A stretch of 64,000 bases of DNA from NCBI GenBank assembly GCA_019245415.1, contig JAFARO010000010.1, forward strand, positions 124,001-188,000, written 5' to 3'. This DNA comes from Alphaproteobacteria bacterium. Lineage in GTDB: Bacteria; Pseudomonadota; Alphaproteobacteria; Micropepsales; Micropepsaceae. Below are positions 51,671-59,260 of this stretch, piece by piece (within the stretch, counting starts at the first letter, position 1; every line of letters begins with the position of its first letter). Made by a program: the position numbers and the translations under genes. The notes under the pieces were generated by a model, which did not search any database, was not told the DNA's origin, and saw nothing but the letters and a program-made list of their open reading frames with translations.

Positions 51671-52870
51671 ATGACTCCACGCGTGCGTTGGGCGGTCTTG
51701 GTCCTCGGCGGCGCGATCCTTGTGCTGGTGCCGCTGATGGCGGCCGAGCATCCCGGCCAATCCTTTCATGTCCGCCCGTCCGATCTGCCGGCGCCTTTCG
51801 CGACGCCGACGGTGGAGAATTCCTCCCATGTCATCGCCCGGCCCCGGGATGCGAAGCCGGTCGCGCCCAGGGGCTTCGCGGTCTCGCTCTTCGCCTCGGG
51901 GCTGACGCATCCGCGCTTTCTGCTCCAGTTGCCCGATGGCGACGTGCTGGTCTCCGAGCCGGATGCGAACAAGCTGACCCTGCTGCGCGGCGGCCGGGCG
52001 TCCGAATTCGCCGAGGGCTTCGACAAGCCGCACGGCCTCGCCTTCCATGACGGCGCGATCTACGTCGCGGACTTGAAGGCCGTGTGGCGGCTCGCCTATC
52101 GCGACGGCGCGCGCAAGGCCGGCGCGCGCTCGCGCGTGACCAAGGACGGTTTCGGACCGCTCGGCGGCCATTTCTCGCGCGACATCGCCTTCGACCGCAG
52201 CGGCGCGCTCTATGTTGCCATCGGCAGCATGAGCAATGTCGACGAGGAAGCGCCGCCCCGCGCCACCGTGCAGAAGGTGGATGCGCAAGGACATCTCGCC
52301 ACCTTCGTCAGCGGCACGCGCAATCCGGTGGGGCTGGTGCTGGCACCTGGGACGAACGATCTCTACATCACCGTCAACGAGCGCGACGGTTATGGCGACG
52401 CGCTGGTGCCGGATTACTTCACCCGCATCCAGCAGGGCGATTTCTTCGGCTGGCCCTACGCCTATATTGGCAATCACCCCGATCCGAGCTATGGCGCCAA
52501 GCGGCCGGACATGGTGGCCAAGACCAAGACGCCGGACGTGCTGTTCGCCGCGCATTCGGCGCCGCTGGGCTTTGCCTTCTACGACGGCGGCCAGTTCCCG
52601 TCCGCCTATCGCGGCGACGCTTTGGTGGCGCTGCATGGGTCGTGGAACTCGGGCAAGCCCACCGGCTACAAGGTGGTGCGCGTGCGCTTCGCGGGCGGAC
52701 GGCCGACCGGCGAATACGAGGATTTCCTCACCGGCTTCTGGGACGGACAGTCGAGCCCGGCGCGCGTCTGGGGCCGCCCGGTCGGCGTCTTGGTGCTGAA
52801 GGACGGCAGCGTGCTCGTCTCCGACGATGCCGGAAAGGCGATCTGGCGGGTCTCCTACACCGGCAAATGA
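51671..52870 (+). CDS. PQQ-dependent sugar/sorbosone dehydrogenase-like protein
   Basis: A 399-residue six-bladed propeller protein. An N-terminal hydrophobic helix (WAVLVLGGAILVLVPLMAA) is a signal peptide or anchor. RFLLQLPDGDVLVSEPDANK, PHGLAFHDGAIYVADLKAVW, YVAIGSMSNVDEEAPP, NERDGYGDALVPDYFTRIQ and FFGWPYAYIG are characteristic of the sorbosone/aldose dehydrogenase group. ALHGSWNSGKPTGYKVVRV closes the propeller. It probably oxidises a sugar or aldehyde in the periplasm if PQQ is available. Confidence 0.88.
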   Translation: MTPRVRWAVLVLGGAILVLVPLMAAEHPGQSFHVRPSDLPAPFATPTVENSSHVIARPRDAKPVAPRGFAVSLFASGLTHPRFLLQLPDGDVLVSEPDANKLTLLRGGRASEFAEGFDKPHGLAFHDGAIYVADLKAVWRLAYRDGARKAGARSRVTKDGFGPLGGHFSRDIAFDRSGALYVAIGSMSNVDEEAPPRATVQKVDAQGHLATFVSGTRNPVGLVLAPGTNDLYITVNERDGYGDALVPDYFTRIQQGDFFGWPYAYIGNHPDPSYGAKRPDMVAKTKTPDVLFAAHSAPLGFAFYDGGQFPSAYRGDALVALHGSWNSGKPTGYKVVRVRFAGGRPTGEYEDFLTGFWDGQSSPARVWGRPVGVLVLKDGSVLVSDDAGKAIWRVSYTGK

Positions 52871-52965
52871 GCGGAAAAGCGGCTTGGGTTGACAGGGCGA
52901 AGCGGCGTTACCTACATACCGCCTCCTTCGGGCCCGCACAGGGTCCGGAAAAAGACCCTGGATCA

Positions 52966-53041
52966 GGGGCTGTAGCTCAGTTGGGAGAGCGCCTCGTTCG
53001 CAATGAGGAGGCCAGCGGTTCGATTCCGCTCAGCTCCACCA
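52966..53041 (+). tRNA. tRNA-Ala (anticodon CGC)
   Basis: A 76-nt gene with an encoded CCA end. The acceptor stem is GGGGCTG/CAGCTCC with one G-U pair (position 3). The anticodon arm CCTCG-TTCGCAA-TGAGG gives CGC, and the T-arm is CAGCGGTTCGATTCCGCT. It reads GCG codons. Confidence 0.97.
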
Positions 53042-53216
53042 GGCTTCGCGACGCGATAGCGGAGCGAAGTCTGCCCGGCGAAGCCCGAAGGGCGAAGACG
53101 GGCCCCGGCCGCGCGCTTCGCCTGGCAAGCCAGGCTTCTCTATTCACCAAAGCCCCATCCTTCGCGCCGCGGCCGATCCGCGCTACAAGGCGAATCGTCG
53201 TTGGGGGCGCGCGCAG

Positions 53217-53522
53217 ATGCTTTATCCCGTGGTCGACTCGCTGCTGTACATCTTCAATACGGTCATCGGGCTCTACGAACTCGTCGTCATCCTGGCGGTG
53301 ATCGCGAGCTGGCTGGTGCCGATGGGCGTGCTGTCGCCGCGCAACGACATGGTCCGCTCGCTGCTCAATCTCCTGGACGCGCTGACCGAGCCGGTGCTGC
53401 GGCCGATCCGGCGGCTCTTGCCATCGGTGGCCGGCATCGACTTCTCGCCGATCGTCCTTCTGGTCGGCCTCGAAGTGATCAAGCGCCTGGTCAATGGCTA
53501 TGCGGTCTATCTGTATCGATGA
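53217..53522 (+). CDS. YggT-family membrane protein
   Basis: A 101-residue protein with two YggT-type hydrophobic segments (IFNTVIGLYELVVILAVIAS and FSPIVLLVGLEVIKRLVNG) flanking PVLRPIRRLLP, which is the family signature. The yggT-DUF167-folD order, with 4-bp overlaps at each joint, indicates a single operon. The precise function is unknown; it is implicated elsewhere in osmotic tolerance and envelope biology. Confidence 0.93.
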   Translation: MLYPVVDSLLYIFNTVIGLYELVVILAVIASWLVPMGVLSPRNDMVRSLLNLLDALTEPVLRPIRRLLPSVAGIDFSPIVLLVGLEVIKRLVNGYAVYLYR

Positions 53523-53824
53523 TCCGCACGGCCAAGGGCGGGGTGGTCTTCCGCGTCAGGCTGACGCCCAAGGGCGGGCGCGACGCGCTCGAGGGTTGGA
53601 GCGGCGGGGCGGCAGATGGACATCTGAAGGCGCGCGTGCGCGCGGCGCCTGAAGACGGCGAGGCCAATGCCGCGCTGCTCGCGCTGCTGGCCAGGGCGCT
53701 CGGCATTTCGCGCTCGTCGCTGTCGATCGCCGGCGGCCACAAGTCGCGCTTGAAAACCATCGCCGCAATCGGCGATAGGAACGCTTTGACGTCGCGGCTT
53801 CACGCCCTGGGCAAGCAAGCATGA
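53519..53824 (+). CDS. DUF167 (YggU-like) protein
   Basis: A 101-residue cytoplasmic protein. FRVRLTPKGGRDALEGW, LKARVRAAPEDGEANAALLA and LSIAGGHKSRLKTIAAIG are the DUF167 pattern. The start overlaps yggT by 4 bp and the stop overlaps folD by 4 bp. The role is unknown. Confidence 0.93.
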   Translation: MIRTAKGGVVFRVRLTPKGGRDALEGWSGGAADGHLKARVRAAPEDGEANAALLALLARALGISRSSLSIAGGHKSRLKTIAAIGDRNALTSRLHALGKQA

Positions 53825-54702
53825 GTGCAAGGATCATCGACGGAAAAGCCTTCGCCGCGGGGCTGCGCGCGCGCATCGCGGCCGAAGCGGCACGCCTCAA
53901 GCGCGAGCATGGCGTGGTGCCGGGGCTGGCGACGGTGCTGGTCGGCAGCGATCCCGCAAGCGAAGTCTATGTCCGCAACAAGAACCGCACCGCCGAGGCG
54001 CTGGGCCTGCATTCTGTCAGTCGGCATCTCCCCGCGGAGGCGAGCGAAGCGCAGGTGCTCGCCGTCGTGCGCCAGCTCAACGAAGACCCGGCCGTCCACG
54101 GCATCCTGGTGCAGATGCCGCTGCCTGCGCAGGTGCGCGAGGCGGCGGTGCTCGACACGCTCGATCCGGCCAAGGACGTCGACGCGCTGACGCCGACGAA
54201 TGCGGGATTGCTGCTCAGCGGCCGCGCGCATCTGGTTTCCTGCACGCCGGCCGGCGTGATGATGCTGCTCAAGGAATATCTGGGCGACATCGCGGGGAGC
54301 GATGCGCTCGTCATCGGCCGCTCGCTGCTGTTCGGCAAGCCCGCGGCGCAGCTTCTCCTCGCCGCCAACGCGACGGTGACGATGGCCCACTCGCGCAGCC
54401 GCGATCTGCCCGCGCTGGCGCGGCGCGCCGATATCCTGGTCGCGGCGATCGGCAAGGCGCATTTCGTTCAAGGCGATTGGATCAAGCCGGGCGCCGCGGT
54501 GATCGATGTCGGCATCAACCGCGTGGCCGACGGCGACACGACCAAAATCGTCGGCGATGTCGACTACGAGGCCGCGGCCAGGATCGCGGGCGCCATCACG
54601 CCGGTGCCCGGCGGCGTCGGCGCGATGACCATCGTCTGCCTGATGCGCAACACCTTGCTGGCGGCGGCAGCACTGGCGGGCCTGCCGCCGCCCAAGGTCT
54701 GA
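53821..54702 (+). CDS. folD: methylenetetrahydrofolate dehydrogenase/cyclohydrolase FolD
   Basis: A 293-residue bifunctional folate enzyme that oxidises 5,10-methylene-THF and hydrolyses the methenyl form. The catalytic Lys is in YVRNKNRTAEALG (normally YVxxKxK; the second basic position is Arg), and the active-site segment is GILVQMPLPAQV. The NADP motif is VIGRSLLFGKPAAQLLL, and PVPGGVGAMTIVCLMRNTL closes the fold. GRSLLFGKP replaces the more usual GRSxIVGxP. Confidence 0.96.
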   Translation: MSARIIDGKAFAAGLRARIAAEAARLKREHGVVPGLATVLVGSDPASEVYVRNKNRTAEALGLHSVSRHLPAEASEAQVLAVVRQLNEDPAVHGILVQMPLPAQVREAAVLDTLDPAKDVDALTPTNAGLLLSGRAHLVSCTPAGVMMLLKEYLGDIAGSDALVIGRSLLFGKPAAQLLLAANATVTMAHSRSRDLPALARRADILVAAIGKAHFVQGDWIKPGAAVIDVGINRVADGDTTKIVGDVDYEAAARIAGAITPVPGGVGAMTIVCLMRNTLLAAAALAGLPPPKV

Positions 54703-54900
54703 TTACCCCACGCCGCCGCGCAGCTGGACGCCCAAGCCGGCGATACCGGTGAGCAGGCCGAGCCAGCTCAAAATCTCGCCGATCTGGCTCACTCGTCCAC
54801 CGCAGACGATGCAAATCGGCTCGGGCGGTGTGGGCCATATGACGATGCCGCAGATGATGATGAGCAGCATGCAGGCGAAAATCACGATGAACTTGACCAT
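54703..54900 (-). CDS. small membrane protein of unknown function
   Basis: A 65-residue protein. The first helix (MVKFIVIFACMLLIIICGIV) is followed by PTPPEPICIVCGGRV with a CxxC pair, then a second hydrophobic helix (ILSWLGLLTGIAGLGVQL). A GAGAGGGGG sequence upstream supports the ATG at 54900. It abuts the folD stop codon. The CxxC may bind metal or form a disulfide. Coding status is likely but not certain. Confidence 0.5.
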   Translation of the reverse strand: MVKFIVIFACMLLIIICGIVIWPTPPEPICIVCGGRVSQIGEILSWLGLLTGIAGLGVQLRGGVG

Positions 54901-54962
54901 GGAAATACCCCCTCTCCGGAATGCCAAGCGAATCAATCACAGGTAATATCACCCCGCAAGCC

Positions 54963-55562
54963 TTAGAGCCGCGCGCGGAGCTCCTTCGCAAGGCCCTCCG
55001 GACCAATCCGCTCCTCATAAAAGGTGATGAAGCGTCCGTCCGGTCTCATCAGGTAGATCTCGCTGGAATGGTCCATGGCGTAGGTGCCGCCGGCAAGCGG
55101 GTGCCTGGCCGTGTAGACGTGGTATTCGCGCGCCATCGCGGCGAGCGCCGGCGGCGCGCCGGTCAGCCCCACGAATCGAGGGCCGAAACTGTTGAGATAG
55201 GTCTTCAGCACCGCTGGCGTGTCGCGCGCCGGATCGACGGTGACGAAGATCGGCACGATGCGCGCCGCCGCAGGACCGAGCCTCTCCAGGGCGCCCGCCA
55301 TCACCGCCAGCGTGGTGGGGCAGACGTCGGGGCAGAAGCTGTAGCCGAAATAGACCAGCATGTAGCGGCCGCGGAAATCGCGGTCGCTGCGGGCATGGCC
55401 GTCCTGGTCGATGAGCTGGAACGGGCCGCCGACCCTGGCCGTGCCGCTCACCAAGGTCACCCCCAGCCGCGCGGCATTGTCGCCCAGGTTCCACAACAGG
55501 CCTGCCAGCACCGCGGCGAGCATCGCGAGATAGGGGATCAGGGCCTGGGGCGTGCGAACCAT
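54963..55562 (-). CDS. Sco/SenC/PrrC-family copper chaperone-like protein
   Basis: A 199-residue membrane-anchored thioredoxin-fold protein. An N-terminal helix (LIPYLAMLAAVLAGLLWNL) anchors it on the periplasmic side. The copper ligands are the CPDVCP motif in YFGYSFCPDVCPTT and a distal His (TYAMDHSSEIYLM). Sco proteins help assemble the CuA centre of cytochrome oxidase, and PrrC relatives link oxidase activity to the RegB/RegA system. It is divergent from regB with 35 bp between them, matching that arrangement. Confidence 0.94.
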   Translation of the reverse strand: MVRTPQALIPYLAMLAAVLAGLLWNLGDNAARLGVTLVSGTARVGGPFQLIDQDGHARSDRDFRGRYMLVYFGYSFCPDVCPTTLAVMAGALERLGPAAARIVPIFVTVDPARDTPAVLKTYLNSFGPRFVGLTGAPPALAAMAREYHVYTARHPLAGGTYAMDHSSEIYLMRPDGRFITFYEERIGPEGLAKELRARL

Positions 55563-55597
55563 CGTCCTCTGATAATATCGCGCGCCCGCCCTATAAA

Positions 55598-56974
55598 GTG
55601 CGCACAGTGTCCGAGATCGCCGCCATCCGCGAACGCCAGCCCCGCTTCCTGCCCGCGGCGCGCGGCCGCGTGCGGCTGAGGACGCTGTGCAATCTGCGTT
55701 GGCTGGCGATCGCCGGCCAGTCCGCCGCGCTGTTCCTGGTCGATTTCGGGTTCAACTATCGCCTGCCGCTGCTCGGCTGCCTGCTGGCGATCGGCATCAG
55801 CGCGCTGCTCAACGTGGTGCTGTCGTTCACCTATCCGCCCAGCCACCGGCTGAGCAACCGCGACGTCACGTTCTATCTGGCCTTCGACGTGCTGCAGCTT
55901 GCGGCGCTGCTCTATCTGACGGGCGGGATCGAGAATCCCTTCGCGCTGATGTTCCTCGCGCCGGTGGCGATCGCGGCCGCGACGCTCGATCTCATCAACA
56001 CCATCATCCTGGCTGGGCTTGCGCTCGGCTCGGTGACCCTGATCTCGATCTTCCACCGGCCGCTGCCATGGGCGCAGGGCGACAGCGTCGCGCTGCCGCA
56101 GCTCTATCAGGCCGGCATCTGGGCCTCGCTGGTGATCGGGCTCGGCTTCACCACCATTTATGCCTGGCGCATCGCCAGCGAAGTCGCGCGTATGTCGGCG
56201 GGGCTGGCCGCCACGCAACTGGCCCTGGCGCGCGAGCACCGGCTCGCGGCGCTCGGCGCGCTCGCCACCGCGGCGGCGCATGAGCTGGGCACGCCGCTCG
56301 GCACCATCGCCGTGGTGGCGCGCGAGCTGGAGCGCTCGCTGCCGCCGGATTCGGCCGACCTCGAGGACGTCCGGCTGTTGCGCGCGCAGGCGGAACGCTG
56401 CCGCGCCATCCTCTCCAAGCTCGCCGATCCGCAGCAGGCGAGCCTCGGCCCCACCGCGCGGCTTCCCCTGGGCGCGCTGCTCGAAGAGATCGTCGCGCCC
56501 TATCGCGGCGAAGATGTCGAGATCGACGTCGAGATCGAGGGCAGCCCGCAGCCGCAGGTCTGGCGGGTGCCGGAGCTCGTGCACGGCCTGGGCAATCTCA
56601 TCGAGAACGCGACCGATTTCGCGCGCAGCCATGTGCGCCTGCACGCCACGGTCGATGCAGCCCGCATCGCGCTGGTGGTGGAGGATGACGGCCCCGGCTT
56701 CGCGCCCGAGATCTTCGAGCGCATCGGCGAACCCTACGTCACCTCGCGGCCCGGCAATCACGCGCTGGGCGAAAGCGAGATCGGTCCCAAGGACGACGCT
56801 TTCGCCCAGCATGAAGGCATGGGGCTGGGCTTCTTCATCGCCAAGACGCTGCTCGAACAGACCGGCGCCGTGGTCAAGGCGACCAATCCGGACAGAAAAG
56901 GCGCGCGCATCGCAATGACATGGCCGCGCGGCGCGATCGACGGCAACGATCCGCCCCAGCCGCGCGAGGATTGA
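55598..56974 (+). CDS. regB: redox sensor histidine kinase RegB/ActS/PrrB
   Basis: A 458-residue membrane kinase. Six hydrophobic helices occupy residues 30-195, and GGIENPFAL is the GGxxNPF quinone-sensing motif. The phospho-His is in AHELGTPLGTIAVV. QAERCRAILSKLADP includes the conserved redox Cys. The ATPase domain has NLIENATDFA and VVEDDGPGFAPEIF. It senses the respiratory redox state and phosphorylates RegA, encoded 34 bp downstream. Translation begins with a GTG at 55598 (or 55607). Confidence 0.95.
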   Translation: MRTVSEIAAIRERQPRFLPAARGRVRLRTLCNLRWLAIAGQSAALFLVDFGFNYRLPLLGCLLAIGISALLNVVLSFTYPPSHRLSNRDVTFYLAFDVLQLAALLYLTGGIENPFALMFLAPVAIAAATLDLINTIILAGLALGSVTLISIFHRPLPWAQGDSVALPQLYQAGIWASLVIGLGFTTIYAWRIASEVARMSAGLAATQLALAREHRLAALGALATAAAHELGTPLGTIAVVARELERSLPPDSADLEDVRLLRAQAERCRAILSKLADPQQASLGPTARLPLGALLEEIVAPYRGEDVEIDVEIEGSPQPQVWRVPELVHGLGNLIENATDFARSHVRLHATVDAARIALVVEDDGPGFAPEIFERIGEPYVTSRPGNHALGESEIGPKDDAFAQHEGMGLGFFIAKTLLEQTGAVVKATNPDRKGARIAMTWPRGAIDGNDPPQPRED

Positions 56975-57008
56975 ATCTGCGCCGCTTTCGGGGGCATAAG
57001 GGCCCATC

Positions 57009-57539
57009 ATGAGCGACGACAAAACCCTCCTCATCGTGGAAGACGACCGCCCGCTGCGCGAGCGCCTGGCGCGCGCGATGGAGGCGCGCGGCTTCCAGGT
57101 GACGATCGCCGAGAGCGTGGCCGAAGGAAAAGCCCGCGCCCAGGAACAGCCGCCCGCTTATGCCGTGGTGGATCTCAAGCTCGAGGACGGCAACGGCCTG
57201 GACGTGGTGGAGAGCCTGCACGCGGTGCGGGCGGATTCGCGCGTCGTGGTGCTGACGGGCTTCGGCAACATCGCCACCGCCGTGGCGGCGGTGAAGTACG
57301 GCGCCGTCGACTACCTGCCCAAGCCCGCCGACGCCGACGACATCCTGGCGGCGCTGATGGCCAAGCCCGGCACCAAGCCGACGCCGCCGGAGAATCCGAT
57401 GTCGGCGGACCGCGTGCGCTGGGAGCATATCCAGCGCGTCTACGAGCTCTGCGGCCACAACGTCTCGGAAACCGCGCGCCGTCTCAACATGCATCGGCGC
57501 ACGCTGCAGCGGATCCTGGCGAAGCGCAGTCCGCGGTAG
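57009..57539 (+). CDS. regA: redox response regulator RegA/ActR/PrrA
   Basis: A 176-residue regulator. The receiver has the acidic pocket LIVEDDRPL, the phospho-Asp in AVVDLKLEDGNGL, Thr in VVLTGFGNIATAVAAVKYG and Lys in YLPKPAD. The Fis-type C-terminal helix-turn-helix (VSETARRLNMHRRTLQRILA) is the almost invariant RegA DNA-binding helix. With RegB it balances respiratory and reductant-consuming pathways in alphaproteobacteria. Confidence 0.97.
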   Translation: MSDDKTLLIVEDDRPLRERLARAMEARGFQVTIAESVAEGKARAQEQPPAYAVVDLKLEDGNGLDVVESLHAVRADSRVVVLTGFGNIATAVAAVKYGAVDYLPKPADADDILAALMAKPGTKPTPPENPMSADRVRWEHIQRVYELCGHNVSETARRLNMHRRTLQRILAKRSPR

Positions 57540-57564
57540 AACTCAGCACCCTCCATTCCAATAT

Positions 57565-57666
57565 CGTCATCGCCCGGCCCGCAGGTCCGGGCGATCCAAT
57601 TTGGCAACCGACAAGAAATTGGGTCACCCGGCTCGCGCGCGAGAAGCGCGCGACCGGGTGATGACG
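57565..57666. repeat. intergenic palindromic repeat, family A copy 3
   Basis: A 102-bp element from CGTCATCGCCCGG to CCGGGTGATGACG, followed by seven T. Its right half is read as the last codons and stop of mmcQ on the minus strand. It shares ends and layout with the copies at 16421 and 40512. Confidence 0.82.
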
Positions 57667-58013
57667 CTTTTTTTGTTTGTCGTGACGTCGCGCAGCCTCT
57701 TCGGCGCGAGCTTCTGCCAGCGGCGTTCGAGCATGCCGCGCAGGGTCTTGGCGTCGATCTTGGACGCATTGGCGAGCACGCTGGGGTAATTGCGGTAGTG
57801 CTCGGTGATGAAGAAGGTCTTCGGATCGGCCTCGAGCAGCATGTCGCGCTCGTCGATGGAATCGACGATCAGCACGATCGAATTCTCCTCGTCGCGCCAG
57901 CGGGTGAAGAACTTCTTGCCGATGAGGACCGAGGGCTTGCCATAGGAACTCGCGGCGATTGCGCCGGGGAACGACAGCGCGATCTTCTGGTACTGCGCCT
58001 TGCTCACGCTCAT
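57624..58013 (-). CDS. MmcQ/YjbR-family protein, C-terminus supplied by a repeat element
   Basis: A 129-residue cytoplasmic protein. MSVSKAQYQKIALSFPGAIA, SSYGKPSVLIGKKFFTRWRD and FFITEHYRNYPSVLANASK are MmcQ/YjbR features (a small DNA-binding-like fold). The last 14 residues (SVITRSRASRARAG) and the stop codon come from the palindromic repeat at 57565-57666. The start overlaps the mmcB stop by 4 bp, so it belongs to the SOS-controlled mmcB unit. Confidence 0.86.
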   Translation of the reverse strand: MSVSKAQYQKIALSFPGAIAASSYGKPSVLIGKKFFTRWRDEENSIVLIVDSIDERDMLLEADPKTFFITEHYRNYPSVLANASKIDAKTLRGMLERRWQKLAPKRLRDVTTNKKSVITRSRASRARAG

Positions 58014-58459
58014 TCGCCGGCCTGCATCATCGCCGGACGCGGCTCGGCCGCGCTCAAAAGTGCCAGGCGCTCGGCCGCCACCTTGGCGAAGCTCAAGGTC
58101 ACGGCCTTGCGGCGGCTGGCATGCAGCGGCGTGCGCGCGGACGGCCGCACGATCGCGCCGCCATAGCGGTCGGCGACGATCAGACCGGTGCCGTCGGGCA
58201 CATGCTCGTCGGGAAAGCCGGGCGGGATGGCGAAATAGAACAGCTCGCAGAACGCGAGATACTCCGGCCATTTGCGGTCGCATTTGAGATCGGCGAGGCT
58301 GACCTTGATCTCCACGCCCAGCATGGTGCCGTCGCTGCCCAGCGCCGCGACGTCGAGTCTGCGCCCGTTGGCGAGCGTGAACTCCAGGATCGGCGAATAG
58401 CCTTCCTGCATCAGAAGCCGGCTGACGCCGCGCGCGACATCGGGTGCGGTCCCATACAT
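58010..58459 (-). CDS. mmcB: MmcB-family DNA repair protein
   Basis: A 149-residue PD-(D/E)XK-like protein. SRLLMQEGYSPILEFTLANG followed by RRLDVAALG and GVEIKVSLADLKCDRKWPEY shows the nuclease-like D...E-x-K core. MmcB is part of the LexA regulon in Caulobacter. The ATG at 58459 is preferred over an ATG at 58486, because the longer version would translate the SOS box itself. The promoter geometry predicts transcription starting at or near this ATG, so the mRNA may be leaderless. Confidence 0.88.
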   Translation of the reverse strand: MYGTAPDVARGVSRLLMQEGYSPILEFTLANGRRLDVAALGSDGTMLGVEIKVSLADLKCDRKWPEYLAFCELFYFAIPPGFPDEHVPDGTGLIVADRYGGAIVRPSARTPLHASRRKAVTLSFAKVAAERLALLSAAEPRPAMMQAGE

Positions 58460-58469
58460 GGCCGCATTG

Positions 58470-58484
58470 GAACATTCGAAGAAC
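58470..58484 (-). promoter_or_regulatory. LexA (SOS) box in the mmcB promoter
   Basis: GTTC-N7-GTTC on the minus strand (GAAC at 58470-58473 and 58481-58484 on the plus strand) matches the alphaproteobacterial LexA site exactly. It lies between a -35-like TTGACC (58489-58494) and a -10-like TCCAAT (58466-58471), in their 17-bp spacer. Confidence 0.85.
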
Positions 58485-58498
58485 ACGGGGTCAACGGG

Positions 58499-59176
58499 TC
58501 ACAGCAGCCGCTCGTAGAAGCCGCCGAAACTGCGGGCCCTGTCGACCAGATGAATCTCCAAGATCCAGTGGCGCTCGTCGCCGTTGGCGTCCGGATCGCG
58601 CATGCGCTTGGAGTTGGCGGGCGCGATACGGTGCAGATCCTTGTCGCCCGGAACGCGCTGGGCATGGGGAAATTCGCCGACGATGTGGCCCGCGATGACG
58701 CCGCCGAAGAGCCACCCCGCGTCGGCGGCCGCCATTTGCGCGAAGGCGTAGAGCTGGGCGCCGGTGATGTCGGCGGAACGGTCGAACTGCGCTTTCACGA
58801 TCTCGAAGAGGCGCGGCAGGTCCGCGACCAGTCGCCGCTTTTCGGGATCTTTGCCCAGCGCATAGGAACGTCCCAGATCGGCTTCCCATTCGCCGAACAC
58901 CGGACCCATGTCGAGATACACCGTGTCGTCGGGCCCGATCACGCGCACCGGCGGCTTGTCATGGAAGGTGCACAGCGTGTTGGGCCCGCTGCGCACCAAG
59001 CGCTTGTGCCAGTTGACCGTGACGCGGAAATCGCGCTCGGCCAGCGCGCGTATGTCGTCGTCGACCTCTGTCTCGAGCCGGCCGGGCGCGATGAAGCCGG
59101 CTTGCTCGATGGCGTCGAGCATCGCCATGCCGCGCGCTTGCGCGTCTTCGAGTTTGGCTCTGCGCCCGCCGCTCAT
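58499..59176 (-). CDS. M24-family metallopeptidase-like protein
   Basis: A 225-residue pita-bread-fold protein. Metal and active-site positions appear in TVNWHKRLVRSGPNTLC, VYLDMGPVFGEWEADLGRSY (two Asp), HIVGEFPH and the C-terminal HWILEIHLVD. It resembles short M24 (Xaa-Pro peptidase/creatinase) members rather than full-length methionine aminopeptidase. Its stop is 14 bp upstream of the mmcB SOS box on the same strand. The substrate is unknown. Confidence 0.85.
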   Translation of the reverse strand: MSGGRRAKLEDAQARGMAMLDAIEQAGFIAPGRLETEVDDDIRALAERDFRVTVNWHKRLVRSGPNTLCTFHDKPPVRVIGPDDTVYLDMGPVFGEWEADLGRSYALGKDPEKRRLVADLPRLFEIVKAQFDRSADITGAQLYAFAQMAAADAGWLFGGVIAGHIVGEFPHAQRVPGDKDLHRIAPANSKRMRDPDANGDERHWILEIHLVDRARSFGGFYERLL

Positions 59177-59260
59177 GGCGTGTCTATGCCGTCAGCCGCG
59201 CGAAAAGACAAAGGCCCCGGCGTTCGGAGCCGGCCCTCGCAAAAAGCATGGCGCGAAGGT

